Shown piece after piece: positions 55,332 through 63,512 of a stretch of 64,000 nt of DNA (position 1 is its first letter; the number at the start of each line of letters is the position of its first letter). Source of the DNA: Asanoa iriomotensis (GTDB taxonomy: Bacteria; Actinomycetota; Actinomycetes; Mycobacteriales; Micromonosporaceae); assembly GCF_016862515.1 (NCBI RefSeq), contig NZ_BONC01000030.1:35714-99713 (forward strand), given 5' to 3'. A program made the position numbers and the translations under genes. The notes below the pieces were generated by a model. The model searched no databases and was not told the origin of the DNA. It worked only from the letters and a program-made list of their open reading frames with translations.

Positions 55332-55898
55332 ATGGTTAGCGCTGGTGACCGTGTGGAGGAGTCACTGAGTGATCGACTCGACGACCTGGAGTGGTGGCTG
55401 CGCATGCTGCGCCGTCCGGTCGTCGACCTGTTCGTGCCCGGGCTGCCACCGGACCGGATCACCCGGTACGGCCCGCTGCCGCCCGTCGTCGTCGAATGGT
55501 TCACCTGGCACGACGGCGTGACCCGCGGCCCGGCCCAGGACCATCGGGACGTCGAGGTCATCCCGGGGTACGTGCCGCTGGCGCTCGCCGAGGCCATCGG
55601 GATGCGCCACGCGCACGACGACGATCCGGTGCTCGCACTCGGTGACGGCTGGCTCCCGCTGCTGGCCTCGGCGGAGGGCGATCTGTTCGCCGCGCTGTGG
55701 GCCGGCCCGCACGAGCCCCGGGTCGTCGAGATCCGCTCCGGCGAGGCGACCCGGATCGAGTTTCCCGACCTGCCGACGATGGTGAAGCTGTTCGTGGAGT
55801 GCTTCCGCAGTGGCGGCTTCACGGTCGACTCCGAGGGCCGGCTCTCCGCCGACCAGGCCCGCTACGAGGATCTCTATGCCGAGCTCATCGGTAGCTGA
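55332..55898 (+). CDS. SUKH/SMI1-KNR4-like protein
   Basis: This 188-residue protein resembles SUKH superfamily domains: a short N-terminal helix, LFVPGLPPDRITRYGPLPPV, VVEWFTWHDGVTRG (about 52-65) matching the conserved W-x-H/F-N/D-G segment, and later GDGWLPLLASAEGDLFAALW (about 100-119), the usual I/W-P-x-x-x-D-x-x-G-D strand. SUKH proteins are often immunity factors for polymorphic toxins. It overlaps the Imm1-like gene by 23 bases, but no toxin gene is visible. Confidence 0.65.
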   Translation: MVSAGDRVEESLSDRLDDLEWWLRMLRRPVVDLFVPGLPPDRITRYGPLPPVVVEWFTWHDGVTRGPAQDHRDVEVIPGYVPLALAEAIGMRHAHDDDPVLALGDGWLPLLASAEGDLFAALWAGPHEPRVVEIRSGEATRIEFPDLPTMVKLFVECFRSGGFTVDSEGRLSADQARYEDLYAELIGS

Positions 55899-56292
55899 CC
55901 CGGTGCGGCTGGAGCGGGACAGTTGGGAGGACGGCCGCGCCGGCCACCTGGCCGACGCCGCGCCGACCGTCGCCGACCTCGAGGCCGCGGTGCGGGCGCT
56001 GGACCAGCGGCGGCACACCGAGGTCGTGGTGACCGGCCACGACGGCCAGTGGCTGGCGATCGCGGGCGGCGCCGGCAGTTACACGGTGCACCTGGGCGCC
56101 GACGAGCACGACGACGCGATCGTCGTGCGGGCCGCGGACGCCCTGCCGGGCGAGGTGCCGCTCGTCGTCGCCGGCCGGGTCCGCCGGGTGCCGCGGCGCG
56201 AGGTCGTCGACCTGGACACCGCCCTGCGGGCGCTGCGCGCGTTCGCGGCGGACGGCCACCCCGACGCCGGTCTCCACTGGGAGTCAGGCTGA
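55876..56292 (+). CDS. Imm1-like immunity-family protein
   Basis: This 138-residue protein resembles Imm1-family immunity proteins: EAAVRALDQRRHTEVVVTGH, WLAIAGGAGSYTVHLGADEH (about 57-76), and near the C-terminus RVPRREVVDLDTALRALRAF (about 103-122) followed by HPDAGLHWE, the diagnostic P-x-R-x-V-x-L-x-x-A and D-P-x-x-x-W pattern. Imm1 proteins neutralise deaminase and nuclease toxins. GAGGA precedes the ATG at 55876 inside the SUKH-like gene. It overlaps the convergent EamA gene by 9 bases. Confidence 0.65.
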   Translation: MPSSSVADPVRLERDSWEDGRAGHLADAAPTVADLEAAVRALDQRRHTEVVVTGHDGQWLAIAGGAGSYTVHLGADEHDDAIVVRAADALPGEVPLVVAGRVRRVPRREVVDLDTALRALRAFAADGHPDAGLHWESG

Positions 56293-57225
56293 GACGGTGA
56301 CGGCCTCGGTGGCCGGCTTGCGCTCGTCGAGGCGCACCAGCGCGACGCCCGCGATGATCAGCGCGCCGCCGAGGATCTGGACGGCCGTGGGCAGTTCGTC
56401 GAGCACGAGCCAGGCGATCAGGACCGCGAAGAGCACCTCGGTGAGGCCGACGAACGAGGAGAGGCGGGCGCCGAGGGCGCGGGCCGCGGCGATGCCGGCC
56501 ACGTAGGCCACCACGGCCGCCACCAGCGACAGCCCGGCGACCGGCAGCAGCCAGCTCACCTGCTGCCCACCCAGGCTGACCTGGCCGAACGACGCGTGCG
56601 TCGGCAGCAGCCCGGTCGCACCGAGCACCGCCAGCAGCACCGCGCCGACGGCCATGCCGCCGGTGGCCAGGGCCAGCGCCGGCACCTCGTCGTCGCCGGA
56701 GTCGCGGGCGCCGAGCACGAAGTAGGACGCCAGCCCGAGGCCGGCGAACAGGCCCCAGGCCACGCCGGCCAGGGACAGTCGCGCGCCGCCGCTCAGGTCG
56801 AGCACGAGGACCAGGCCGACGATCGCCGTGACCGCGCCGGCGGCGGTCAGCGCCCGTGGCCGCTGGCCGTGCACCGCCCACATCCAGAAGACGACCAGCA
56901 CCACACCCAGGTATTCCAGGAGCAGCGCGACGCCGACCGGCAGGTAGCGGATCGCGTTGAAGTAGCCGACCTGCGCCGCGCCGACGCCGAGCACGCCGAA
57001 CAGCGCGATGCCGGTCAGGTTGCGCCGGACCGAGCCCCAGCGGCCGCGCAGCAGGAGAGCGGCCGGCACGGCGAGCACGACCGCGGCGACGCCGATCCGG
57101 GTCGCCACCGCGGCCGGCGCCGACCAGCCGGCGTCGAGCAACGCCCGCGCGAACGGGCCCGACGTGCTGAACGTCGACGCGGACAGCAGCGCGAACAGCA
57201 GGCCGAGCGAGCGGGCGGGTGGCAT
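56284..57225 (-). CDS. EamA/DMT-family transporter
   Basis: This 313-residue membrane protein has about ten hydrophobic helices in two EamA repeats. The first starts LGLLFALLSASTFSTSGPFA and has the conserved Arg of AVATRIGVAAVV. The second contains LSLVAAVVAYVAGIAAARAL (about 233-252) and ends IAWLVLDELPTAVQILGGAL (about 274-293). Such transporters export amino acids or related metabolites. It diverges from a CGNR-type regulator, its likely controller. Confidence 0.9.
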   Translation of the reverse strand: MPPARSLGLLFALLSASTFSTSGPFARALLDAGWSAPAAVATRIGVAAVVLAVPAALLLRGRWGSVRRNLTGIALFGVLGVGAAQVGYFNAIRYLPVGVALLLEYLGVVLVVFWMWAVHGQRPRALTAAGAVTAIVGLVLVLDLSGGARLSLAGVAWGLFAGLGLASYFVLGARDSGDDEVPALALATGGMAVGAVLLAVLGATGLLPTHASFGQVSLGGQQVSWLLPVAGLSLVAAVVAYVAGIAAARALGARLSSFVGLTEVLFAVLIAWLVLDELPTAVQILGGALIIAGVALVRLDERKPATEAVTVSA

Positions 57226-57295
57226 GGGCGTCCCCTGTCATGACCAAAGCGGTTTACACTGATGACGCTAGGTGGTGCGAGTGACAGGGGTCAAG

Positions 57296-57835
57296 ATGGT
57301 TTTCGCCCATGACACAGAGTCGGCCCTCGTGCAGGCCGCGGCCCTGGTCAACACGCCGCTGGACGACATCGCCGCGCTCGACGCCTTCCTCCGCGACCAC
57401 CCCGACAGCGGCGTCCGGGCGGGCACCCGGCGGGAGCTCGACGAGGTGCGCGCCCTGCGGCCCCGGTTCCGCCGGTTCTGGGAGCTCGACGAGGACGAGT
57501 TGGTCGAGACCGTCAACGCGCTGTTGCGCGAGAGCAACCCGTTGCCGCAACTCGTCCGGCACGACGACTGGCCGTACCACCTGCACGCGATCTCCCGGGA
57601 CGCGCCGCTCGCCGAGCGGATGACGGTCGAGGCCGCGATGGCGCTGGTCGACGTCGTGCGCGCCGAGGCGCTCGACCGCTTGCGCGTCTGCGCGTACCCC
57701 GGTTGCGGCAACGTCCTGGTCGACCTGTCCAAGAACCGCTCGAAGCGGTTCTGCGACGGGGGTTGCGGCAACCGCGCCGCGGTGAGTGCCTACCGGGCAC
57801 GCCGGGCGGCCTTGATCCAGTCACCGGAGCCGTAA
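57296..57835 (+). CDS. CGNR zinc-finger transcriptional regulator (ABATE domain)
   Basis: This 179-residue protein has an N-terminal ABATE-type ligand-binding domain (about 1-125) and a C-terminal CGNR zinc finger with RVCAYPGCGNVLVDLSKNRS (about 134-153), then RFCDGGCGNRAAVSAYRARR: a CX4C plus CX3C site followed by the defining CGNR and an arginine-rich tail. I prefer ATG 57296 (AGGGG upstream) to the GTG at 57281. It diverges from the EamA transporter gene by 70 bases. Confidence 0.9.
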   Translation: MVFAHDTESALVQAAALVNTPLDDIAALDAFLRDHPDSGVRAGTRRELDEVRALRPRFRRFWELDEDELVETVNALLRESNPLPQLVRHDDWPYHLHAISRDAPLAERMTVEAAMALVDVVRAEALDRLRVCAYPGCGNVLVDLSKNRSKRFCDGGCGNRAAVSAYRARRAALIQSPEP

Positions 57836-57847
57836 TACCGTTCATCG

Positions 57848-58522
57848 ATGTCGCGTAAGACAGGCAAGCCGTCGTACGTCCGCCAGGCCGAGCAGGCACA
57901 GGCCCGCCGCGTCCCGTTGGTGGGGTTCATCGCCGCCGTCGTGGCCGCCGCGTTGCTCGCCGGCCTCGCCGGTTTTCTGATCGGCCGCCCCGACTCCACC
58001 ACGCGGGCGATCGACGAGATCAAGGCGCAGGAGGCGAAGCGTGACGTCGAGCAGATCAGGTCGCTGACGACCGTCGCCCGTTCGTCGCAAGAGGCGCTGA
58101 CTCCGGTCCTCAACGCGTTCGACGCCGCGGTCGAGAGTGGTCAGCCGGCGGACGCCGCAACGGTCGGGAGCTGGCAGAAGACGGTCAAGGGCCTCGTCGA
58201 CGCCCATTCCGAGAGCCCGTCCGGCACGACCGCGACCAACGTCGCCCGGGGCGGCTTCCGCGGGGCGATCTCGGACTTCACGACGGCGGTCGACCTGTAC
58301 GCGGCCGCGGTCGCCGGCCCCGCGGAGCAGCGGGCGGGGCTCATCGCGATCGCCGTGCGGTCCCGCACCGGCGCCGCCACTGCCTGGTCGGTCGCCGCGG
58401 CACAGCTCGACCAGATCAATGTGGACGCCGGCCTCGGCCACCAGCACGTCTACCTGGAGACCGAGCAGGGCAGCGGCGCCTTCACCGCCGACGGCGAGGA
58501 AGAGGGCCACACCGGCGGATAG
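57848..58522 (+). CDS. Single-pass membrane-anchored protein of unknown function
   Basis: This 224-residue protein has a short basic cytoplasmic N-terminus (MSRKTGKPSYVRQAEQAQAR), one transmembrane helix (about 22-47) and an extracytoplasmic helical region rich in Ala, Glu and Thr (about 50-224), ending in an acidic His/Gly tail. It resembles many actinomycete helical surface proteins but I can assign no family. It begins 12 bases after the CGNR regulator gene on the same strand. Confidence 0.65.
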   Translation: MSRKTGKPSYVRQAEQAQARRVPLVGFIAAVVAAALLAGLAGFLIGRPDSTTRAIDEIKAQEAKRDVEQIRSLTTVARSSQEALTPVLNAFDAAVESGQPADAATVGSWQKTVKGLVDAHSESPSGTTATNVARGGFRGAISDFTTAVDLYAAAVAGPAEQRAGLIAIAVRSRTGAATAWSVAAAQLDQINVDAGLGHQHVYLETEQGSGAFTADGEEEGHTGG

Positions 58523-58574
58523 CCTCTTGCGCTGACGCATTCACATCCCTAGTGTCTTCAATCACAGTCCTTTG

Positions 58575-58586
58575 TGAAACGTTTCA
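58575..58586. promoter_or_regulatory. Perfect LacI-type palindrome upstream of the rhamnose operon
   Basis: TGAAACGTTTCA is a perfect 12-base palindrome centred on CG, the form of LacI/GalR-family operators. It lies 15 bases upstream of the ATPase ATG, just before the GGAGGGG ribosome site, so a bound repressor would block transcription of the whole rhamnose operon. The regulator gene is not in the window. Confidence 0.7.
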
Positions 58587-58601
58587 TGACCTGGAGGGGC
58601 G

Positions 58602-60083
58602 ATGCTGGCGCTGCGCGGGGTGAGCAAGTCGTTCGGCGCCGTGGCGGCGTTGCGCGACGTCGACCTCGACCTCGTGACCGGCGAGGCGCACGCGCTCGTC
58701 GGCGAGAACGGTGCGGGCAAGTCGACGCTGGTGAAGATCCTCGCGGGCGTGCACCCGCCCGACACCGGGACGATCCTGCTCGACGGCGGGCCGGTCACGT
58801 TCGGCGGCCCCGCCGACGCGCGCGCGGCCGGCATCGCGGTGATCTACCAGGAGCCCACGCTCTTCCCCGACCTGTCGGTCGCGGAGAACATCTTCATGGG
58901 CCGGCAGCCACTGCGCTCGCTGCGCCGGATCGACACCGCCGCGATGCGTGCCCGGACCCGGGAGCTGTTCGACCGGCTCGGCGTGCGGCTCGACCCGGAC
59001 CGGCCGGCGCGCGGGCTCTCGATCGCCGACCAGCAGCTCGTCGAGATCGCGAAGGCGCTGTCCACCAACGCCCGGCTGCTGGTCATGGACGAGCCGACCG
59101 CCGCGCTGTCGGGTGTGGAGGTCGAGCGGCTGTTCGCGGTCGCCCGTTCCCTGCGCGACGGCGGCGCCGCGGTGCTGTTCATCTCGCACCGCTTCGACGA
59201 GGTGTTCGCGCTGTGCGAGCGCATCACCGTGATGCGTGACGGCCGCCGGGTCGACACCGCGCCCGCCGCCGAGCTGACCGTGGACCAGGTGGTCCGCAAG
59301 ATGGTCGGCCGCGACGTCGCGACGCTGTTCCCGAAGGTCGACACCACGCCGGGCGAGGTGCGGCTCGAGGTGGCGGGATTGACCAGGCACGGCTTCTTCG
59401 ACGACGTCAGCTTCGCGGTGCGCGGCGGCGAGATCGTCGCGCTGGCCGGGCTGGTCGGCGCCGGCCGCAGCGAGGTCGTGCGGGCCGTGTTCGGTGTGGA
59501 CAAGCCGGACGCCGGCGAGGTCCGGGTCGACGGCAAGCCGCTGCCGCCCGGCGACACCCCGGCCGCGATCGCCGCCGGCCTCGCCCTGGTCCCCGAGGAT
59601 CGCCGCCAGCAGGGCCTGGTGATGGAGCTGTCGGTCGAGCGCAACACGACGCTGCCACGCCGATGGTCGCTGGCGAGAGCCGGCCTGTTGTTCGGCGGCG
59701 CCGAGCGCCGCGCCGCCGCGACCTGGACGCAACGCCTGCAGGTCAAGGCGGGCCGCCCGACCGACCCGGTCGCGACGCTGTCGGGTGGCAACCAGCAGAA
59801 GGTGGTCCTCGCGAAATGGCTGTCCACCCAGCCCCGGGTGCTGATCGTGGACGAGCCGACCCGGGGGATCGACGTGGGTACGAAGGCCGAGGTGCACCGC
59901 CTGCTCTCGGAGCTGGCGGCCGACGGGGTGGCGGTGTTGATGGTTTCGAGCGAGCTGCCCGAGGTGCTCGGGATGGCCGACCGGGTGCTGGTCATGCACG
60001 AGGGCCGGCTGGTCGCCGACATCCCGCGGGCCACCGCCGACGAGGAGTCGGTGATGGTCGCCGCGACGGGAGCACGGCCGTGA
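58602..60083 (+). CDS. rhaT: L-rhamnose ABC importer, two-cassette ATPase
   Basis: This 493-residue protein has two nucleotide-binding cassettes: cassette 1 with GENGAGKST (about 36-44), LSIADQQ and [11 protein letters not shown]; cassette 2 with [24 protein letters not shown] (about 394-408) and [14 protein letters not shown]. It energises import of a monosaccharide, here inferred to be L-rhamnose because the operon continues with rhamnose mutarotase and rhamnose isomerase. Unlike the ATPase at 28249, both cassettes are intact. GGAGGGG precedes the ATG. The symbol follows the rhizobial rhamnose transporter naming. Confidence 0.88.
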   Translation: MLALRGVSKSFGAVAALRDVDLDLVTGEAHALVGENGAGKSTLVKILAGVHPPDTGTILLDGGPVTFGGPADARAAGIAVIYQEPTLFPDLSVAENIFMGRQPLRSLRRIDTAAMRARTRELFDRLGVRLDPDRPARGLSIADQQLVEIAKALSTNARLLVMDEPTAALSGVEVERLFAVARSLRDGGAAVLFISHRFDEVFALCERITVMRDGRRVDTAPAAELTVDQVVRKMVGRDVATLFPKVDTTPGEVRLEVAGLTRHGFFDDVSFAVRGGEIVALAGLVGAGRSEVVRAVFGVDKPDAGEVRVDGKPLPPGDTPAAIAAGLALVPEDRRQQGLVMELSVERNTTLPRRWSLARAGLLFGGAERRAAATWTQRLQVKAGRPTDPVATLSGGNQQKVVLAKWLSTQPRVLIVDEPTRGIDVGTKAEVHRLLSELAADGVAVLMVSSELPEVLGMADRVLVMHEGRLVADIPRATADEESVMVAATGARP

Positions 60084-61081
60084 CCGCCCCGACCGCGGCC
60101 GTGCACCGCGTCTTCGTGGTCCGCGAGCTGGGCATCGCACTGGCCCTGGTGCTGCTCGTCGGCGTGACGTTCGCGGTCAACACCCGGTTCCTGTCCGCGC
60201 AGAACATCAAGGACCTGCTGCTCAGCTCCACGATCCTGGCGATCCTCGCGGTCGGCCAGGCGATCGTGATCATCACCCGCAACGTGGACCTCTCGGTCGG
60301 CTCGATCCTCGGCCTGGCCGCCTTCGCCACCGGCGCGCTGTTCCAGAGCACGCCCGGCATGCCCATCCCCGTCGCGCTGCTGATCGGCATCGCGCTCGGC
60401 GCCGCCTGCGGCGCGGTCAACGGCGGCCTGATCGCCGCCGCCCGGGTGCCGGCCCTGGTGGTCACCCTCGGCACCCTCTACGTCTTCCGCGGCCTCGACT
60501 ACACCTGGGCCACCGGCCGGCAGATCAACGCGGCCGACATGCCCGCCGGCTTCCTCAAGCTCGGCACGCAGTCGGTGCTCGGCATCCCGGTGCTCGCGCT
60601 GTTCGCGGTCGTGGTGCTGGTCGGCGCCGGCGTGTTCCTGCGCTCCTACCGCAGCGGCCGCGAGCTCTACGCGATCGGCTCCGACCCGGATGCCGCCCGC
60701 CTCTACGGCGTACCCGTCGGGCGTCGGGTCTTCTGGGCCTTCGTCACCAGCGGCGCGCTGGCCGGCCTCGCGGGCGTCCTGCACGCGGCCCGGTTCGGCA
60801 CGATCGACGCGAACGCCGGCCTCGGCCAGGAGCTCAACGTGGTCGCCGCGGTGGTGGTCGGCGGCGTCGCGATCTTCGGCGGCAGCGGCTCGGTCTATGG
60901 CGCGGCGCTGGGCGCGGTGCTGCTGACCACGATCGGCAGCGCCCTGCCGGTGCTCGGCATCAACCCGTTCTGGCAGCGCGCCGCGGTCGGCGTGCTGATC
61001 CTGGCCGCGATCGGCCTGGACCGTTCGCTGGCGGTGCGGATGGCCCGCCGGCTCCGAGGAGGTGCCGGCCGTGGCCGTTGA
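60080..61081 (+). CDS. rhaP: Rhamnose ABC importer permease 1
   Basis: This 333-residue membrane protein has about ten hydrophobic helices and the BPD_transp_2 motifs [20 protein letters not shown] (about 56-75), [20 protein letters not shown] (about 193-212) and [20 protein letters not shown] (about 254-273). Its GTG lies within the ATPase stop (GTGA). It forms the channel with the second permease. The substrate assignment comes from the operon. Confidence 0.85.
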   Translation: MTAPTAAVHRVFVVRELGIALALVLLVGVTFAVNTRFLSAQNIKDLLLSSTILAILAVGQAIVIITRNVDLSVGSILGLAAFATGALFQSTPGMPIPVALLIGIALGAACGAVNGGLIAAARVPALVVTLGTLYVFRGLDYTWATGRQINAADMPAGFLKLGTQSVLGIPVLALFAVVVLVGAGVFLRSYRSGRELYAIGSDPDAARLYGVPVGRRVFWAFVTSGALAGLAGVLHAARFGTIDANAGLGQELNVVAAVVVGGVAIFGGSGSVYGAALGAVLLTTIGSALPVLGINPFWQRAAVGVLILAAIGLDRSLAVRMARRLRGGAGRGR

Positions 61082-62102
61082 GACGCAGCCGATCACCCCG
61101 CCCCGCCCACGGGCCCGGGCCCGCGGCGTGCTCGGCTCGTGGGACCTGCTCGTGCTGGTCGCCCTCGCGCTCGTGATCGTCGTCGGCAGCATGACCATCG
61201 ACGGGGTCGGCAACCCGCGCTTCTACCGGTTCGTGATCCTCGAGGCGATCCCGATCGCACTGATCGCGCTGCCTATGACGCTGATCGTCATCACCGGCGA
61301 GATCGACCTGAGCGTCGCCAGCACGGTCGGCCTGACCTGCAGCGTGCTCGGGCAGCTATGGCACGCCGGCGTGACCTCGCTGCCCCTGCTGATCGCGATC
61401 AGCCTCCTGCTCGGCGCGGTGCTGGGCGCGGTCAACGGCATCTTCGTCACGGTGTTCGGGCTGCCGTCGCTCGCGGTCACGATCGGCACGCTGGCGCTCT
61501 ACCGGGGCCTCGCGTACGTCGTCCTCGGCGACCGCGCGATCGCGGACTACCCGGTGGACTGGACGCGCGACATGATCGCCCCGATCCCCGGCACGGTGAT
61601 CCCGTGGTTCGTGCTCGTGGTGGCGGTGCTGGCGCTGTTGTTCGGGGTGCTGCTGCACGCGACACCGGTCGGGCGGGCGCTCTACGCGATCGGCAACAAC
61701 GCCGAGGCGTCCGCGTACTCCGGGATCGCGGTCATGCGCACCAAGTTCTGGCTGTTCGTGGCGACAGGTGTGGTCGCCGCTTTGGCGGGCGTCTTCTGGA
61801 CGTTCCGGTTCGCGTCTGCCCGGGCCGACAACGCCAACGGCATCGAGCTGTCGGTGGTGGCGGCGGTGCTGCTGGGCGGCGTGTCCATCTTCGGCGGTCG
61901 CGGCGGCCTGCTCGGTGTGGTCGCCGCGGTCGCGCTCCTCGGCACTCTGCGCAACGCGTTGCAACTGGCCGACGTCCCGGCCAACGCGTTGACGATCGTC
62001 ACCGGAACGCTGCTCATCGCTTCCGTCGTCGGGCCCAACGTGGTGCGGATGGCACGCGGGCGGCTGCGTCGACGACCCCCTGAGGAAAGGACCCAACCAT
62101 GA
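61071..62102 (+). CDS. rhaQ: Rhamnose ABC importer permease 2
   Basis: This 343-residue membrane protein is similar to permease 1: ALPMTLIVITGEIDLSVAST, TPVGRALYAIGNNAEASAYS and VVAAVLLGGVSIFGGRGGLL near residue 265. I chose GTG 61071 because GAGGAGG lies about 8 bases upstream inside the preceding gene; GTG 61062 is an alternative. It overlaps permease 1 by 11 bases and the binding-protein start by 4, so stoichiometric translation is likely. Confidence 0.85.
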   Translation: MAVETQPITPPRPRARARGVLGSWDLLVLVALALVIVVGSMTIDGVGNPRFYRFVILEAIPIALIALPMTLIVITGEIDLSVASTVGLTCSVLGQLWHAGVTSLPLLIAISLLLGAVLGAVNGIFVTVFGLPSLAVTIGTLALYRGLAYVVLGDRAIADYPVDWTRDMIAPIPGTVIPWFVLVVAVLALLFGVLLHATPVGRALYAIGNNAEASAYSGIAVMRTKFWLFVATGVVAALAGVFWTFRFASARADNANGIELSVVAAVLLGGVSIFGGRGGLLGVVAAVALLGTLRNALQLADVPANALTIVTGTLLIASVVGPNVVRMARGRLRRRPPEERTQP

Positions 62103-63166
62103 GGATCACAGGTGTACGCGTCGTCGCCGCGACCGTCCTCGCCGCGCTGACGCTGGCCATGGGCGCCTGCGCCGACGACGGCGGTGACGCCGGCACCGGT
62201 TCGGGCAGCGGCGACACCGCCAACGCCGACGGCACCATCAAGGAGGGACTGAAGATCGCCTTCCTGCCCAAGCAGGTGAACAACCCCTACTTCGAGACCT
62301 CGGACAACAAGGGCGGCAAGGTCGCCGTCGAGGAGTTCAAGGGCACGTACTCGCAGACCGGCCCGTCGGAGGCGAGCCCGTCGGCGCAGGTGTCCTACAT
62401 CAACACCCTCTCGCAGCAGCAGACCGACGTGATCGTGGTGTCGGCCAACGACAAGGACGCGATCTGCGGCGCCCTGACCGAGGCCAAGACGGCCGGCGCG
62501 AAGATCGTCACGTACGACTCGGACACCAACCCGCAGTGCCGGGACGTGTTCGTCAACCAGGCGACCGCGGACGGCATCGCGAAGTCCCAGATCAAGCTCA
62601 TCTCGGACGCGGTGGGTCCGGACGGCGGTGAGATCGCGATCCTGTCGGCGACGGCGAACGCGACCAACCAGAACGCCTGGATCGAGATGATGAAGACCGA
62701 GCTGGCCAAGCCGGAGTACGCGAAGCTGAAGCTGGTCGACACCGTCTACGGCGACGACCAGGACGAGAAGTCGTTCCAGGAGGCGCAGGGCCTGCTCGCC
62801 AAGCACCCGAACCTCAAGGGCATCATCTCGCCGACCACCGTCGGTGTGGCCGCGGCCGCCCGTTACCTGTCCGGGTCCTCGTACAAGGGGAAGGTGCAGT
62901 TGACCGGTCTCGGCACCCCCAACCAGATGCGCGCGTTCGTGAAGGACGGCACCGTCAAGGCGTTCGCGCTGTGGAACCCGGCGGACCTGGGCTACCTGGC
63001 GGCTTACGCCGGCGGTGCGCTGGCGTCGGGGATCATCACCGGCAAGGAAGGCGACAAGTTCAAGGCCGGCAAGCTCGGCGAGTACACCGTCGGTGCGAAC
63101 GGCGAGGTCGTGCTGGGTGATCCGTTCACCTTCGAAGCGTCCAACATCGACCAGTTCGACTTCTGA
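62099..63166 (+). CDS. rhaS: L-rhamnose-binding lipoprotein
   Basis: This 355-residue lipoprotein has the signal MRITGVRVVAATVLAALTLA followed by MGAC (lipidated Cys24), and a type I periplasmic-binding fold: KIAFLPKQVNNPYFETSDNK (about 52-71), QTDVIVVSANDKDAICGALT, KIVTYDSDTNPQCRDVFVNQ and GIISPTTVGVAAAARYLSGS. These match the RhaS rhamnose-binding family. It captures rhamnose outside the membrane for the importer. The start lies within the permease stop. Confidence 0.9.
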   Translation: MRITGVRVVAATVLAALTLAMGACADDGGDAGTGSGSGDTANADGTIKEGLKIAFLPKQVNNPYFETSDNKGGKVAVEEFKGTYSQTGPSEASPSAQVSYINTLSQQQTDVIVVSANDKDAICGALTEAKTAGAKIVTYDSDTNPQCRDVFVNQATADGIAKSQIKLISDAVGPDGGEIAILSATANATNQNAWIEMMKTELAKPEYAKLKLVDTVYGDDQDEKSFQEAQGLLAKHPNLKGIISPTTVGVAAAARYLSGSSYKGKVQLTGLGTPNQMRAFVKDGTVKAFALWNPADLGYLAAYAGGALASGIITGKEGDKFKAGKLGEYTVGANGEVVLGDPFTFEASNIDQFDF

Positions 63167-63185
63167 GTCTCCTGTGGAGGGTGGC

Positions 63186-63512
63186 GTGCGCCGGATCTGT
63201 TTCACGCTCCAGGTGCGCCCTGAGCGCCTGGACGACTACCGGCGCCGCCACGCCGCGGTGTGGCCGGAGATGCTGGCCGCGCTGCGGTCCGCCGGCTGGC
63301 ACGACTATTCGCTGTTCCTGCGGGACGACGGGCTGCTCGTCGGCTATTTCCTGACCGAGGACCTCTCCGCGTCGCTGGACGCGATGGAGGCGACGTCCGT
63401 GAACGCGCGGTGGCAGGCGGAGATGGCGCCGTTCTTCGCCGACCTGCCGGGCGGGCGGCCCGATCGGGGGTTCCTGGTGCTCGACGAGATCTTCCACCTG
63501 GAGGAGTCGTGA
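63186..63512 (+). CDS. rhaM: L-rhamnose mutarotase
   Basis: This 108-residue protein matches L-rhamnose mutarotase (RhaM/RhaU, ferredoxin-like fold): RICFTLQVRPERLDDYRRRH (about 3-22) with the catalytic His22, AAVWPEMLAALRSAGWHDYS with the conserved Trp pair, and the C-terminal FHLEE. It interconverts alpha- and beta-rhamnose to feed the isomerase. GGAGGG lies 4 bases upstream of the GTG. Its stop overlaps the isomerase start (GTGA). Confidence 0.93.
   Translation: MRRICFTLQVRPERLDDYRRRHAAVWPEMLAALRSAGWHDYSLFLRDDGLLVGYFLTEDLSASLDAMEATSVNARWQAEMAPFFADLPGGRPDRGFLVLDEIFHLEES

Noticed and set aside
58844..61213. A 789-codon minus-strand open frame antisense to the rhamnose transport genes
   Set aside because: The composition is typical of antisense to Ala/Gly/Val-rich membrane proteins, and the sense strand carries complete ABC motifs in another frame.
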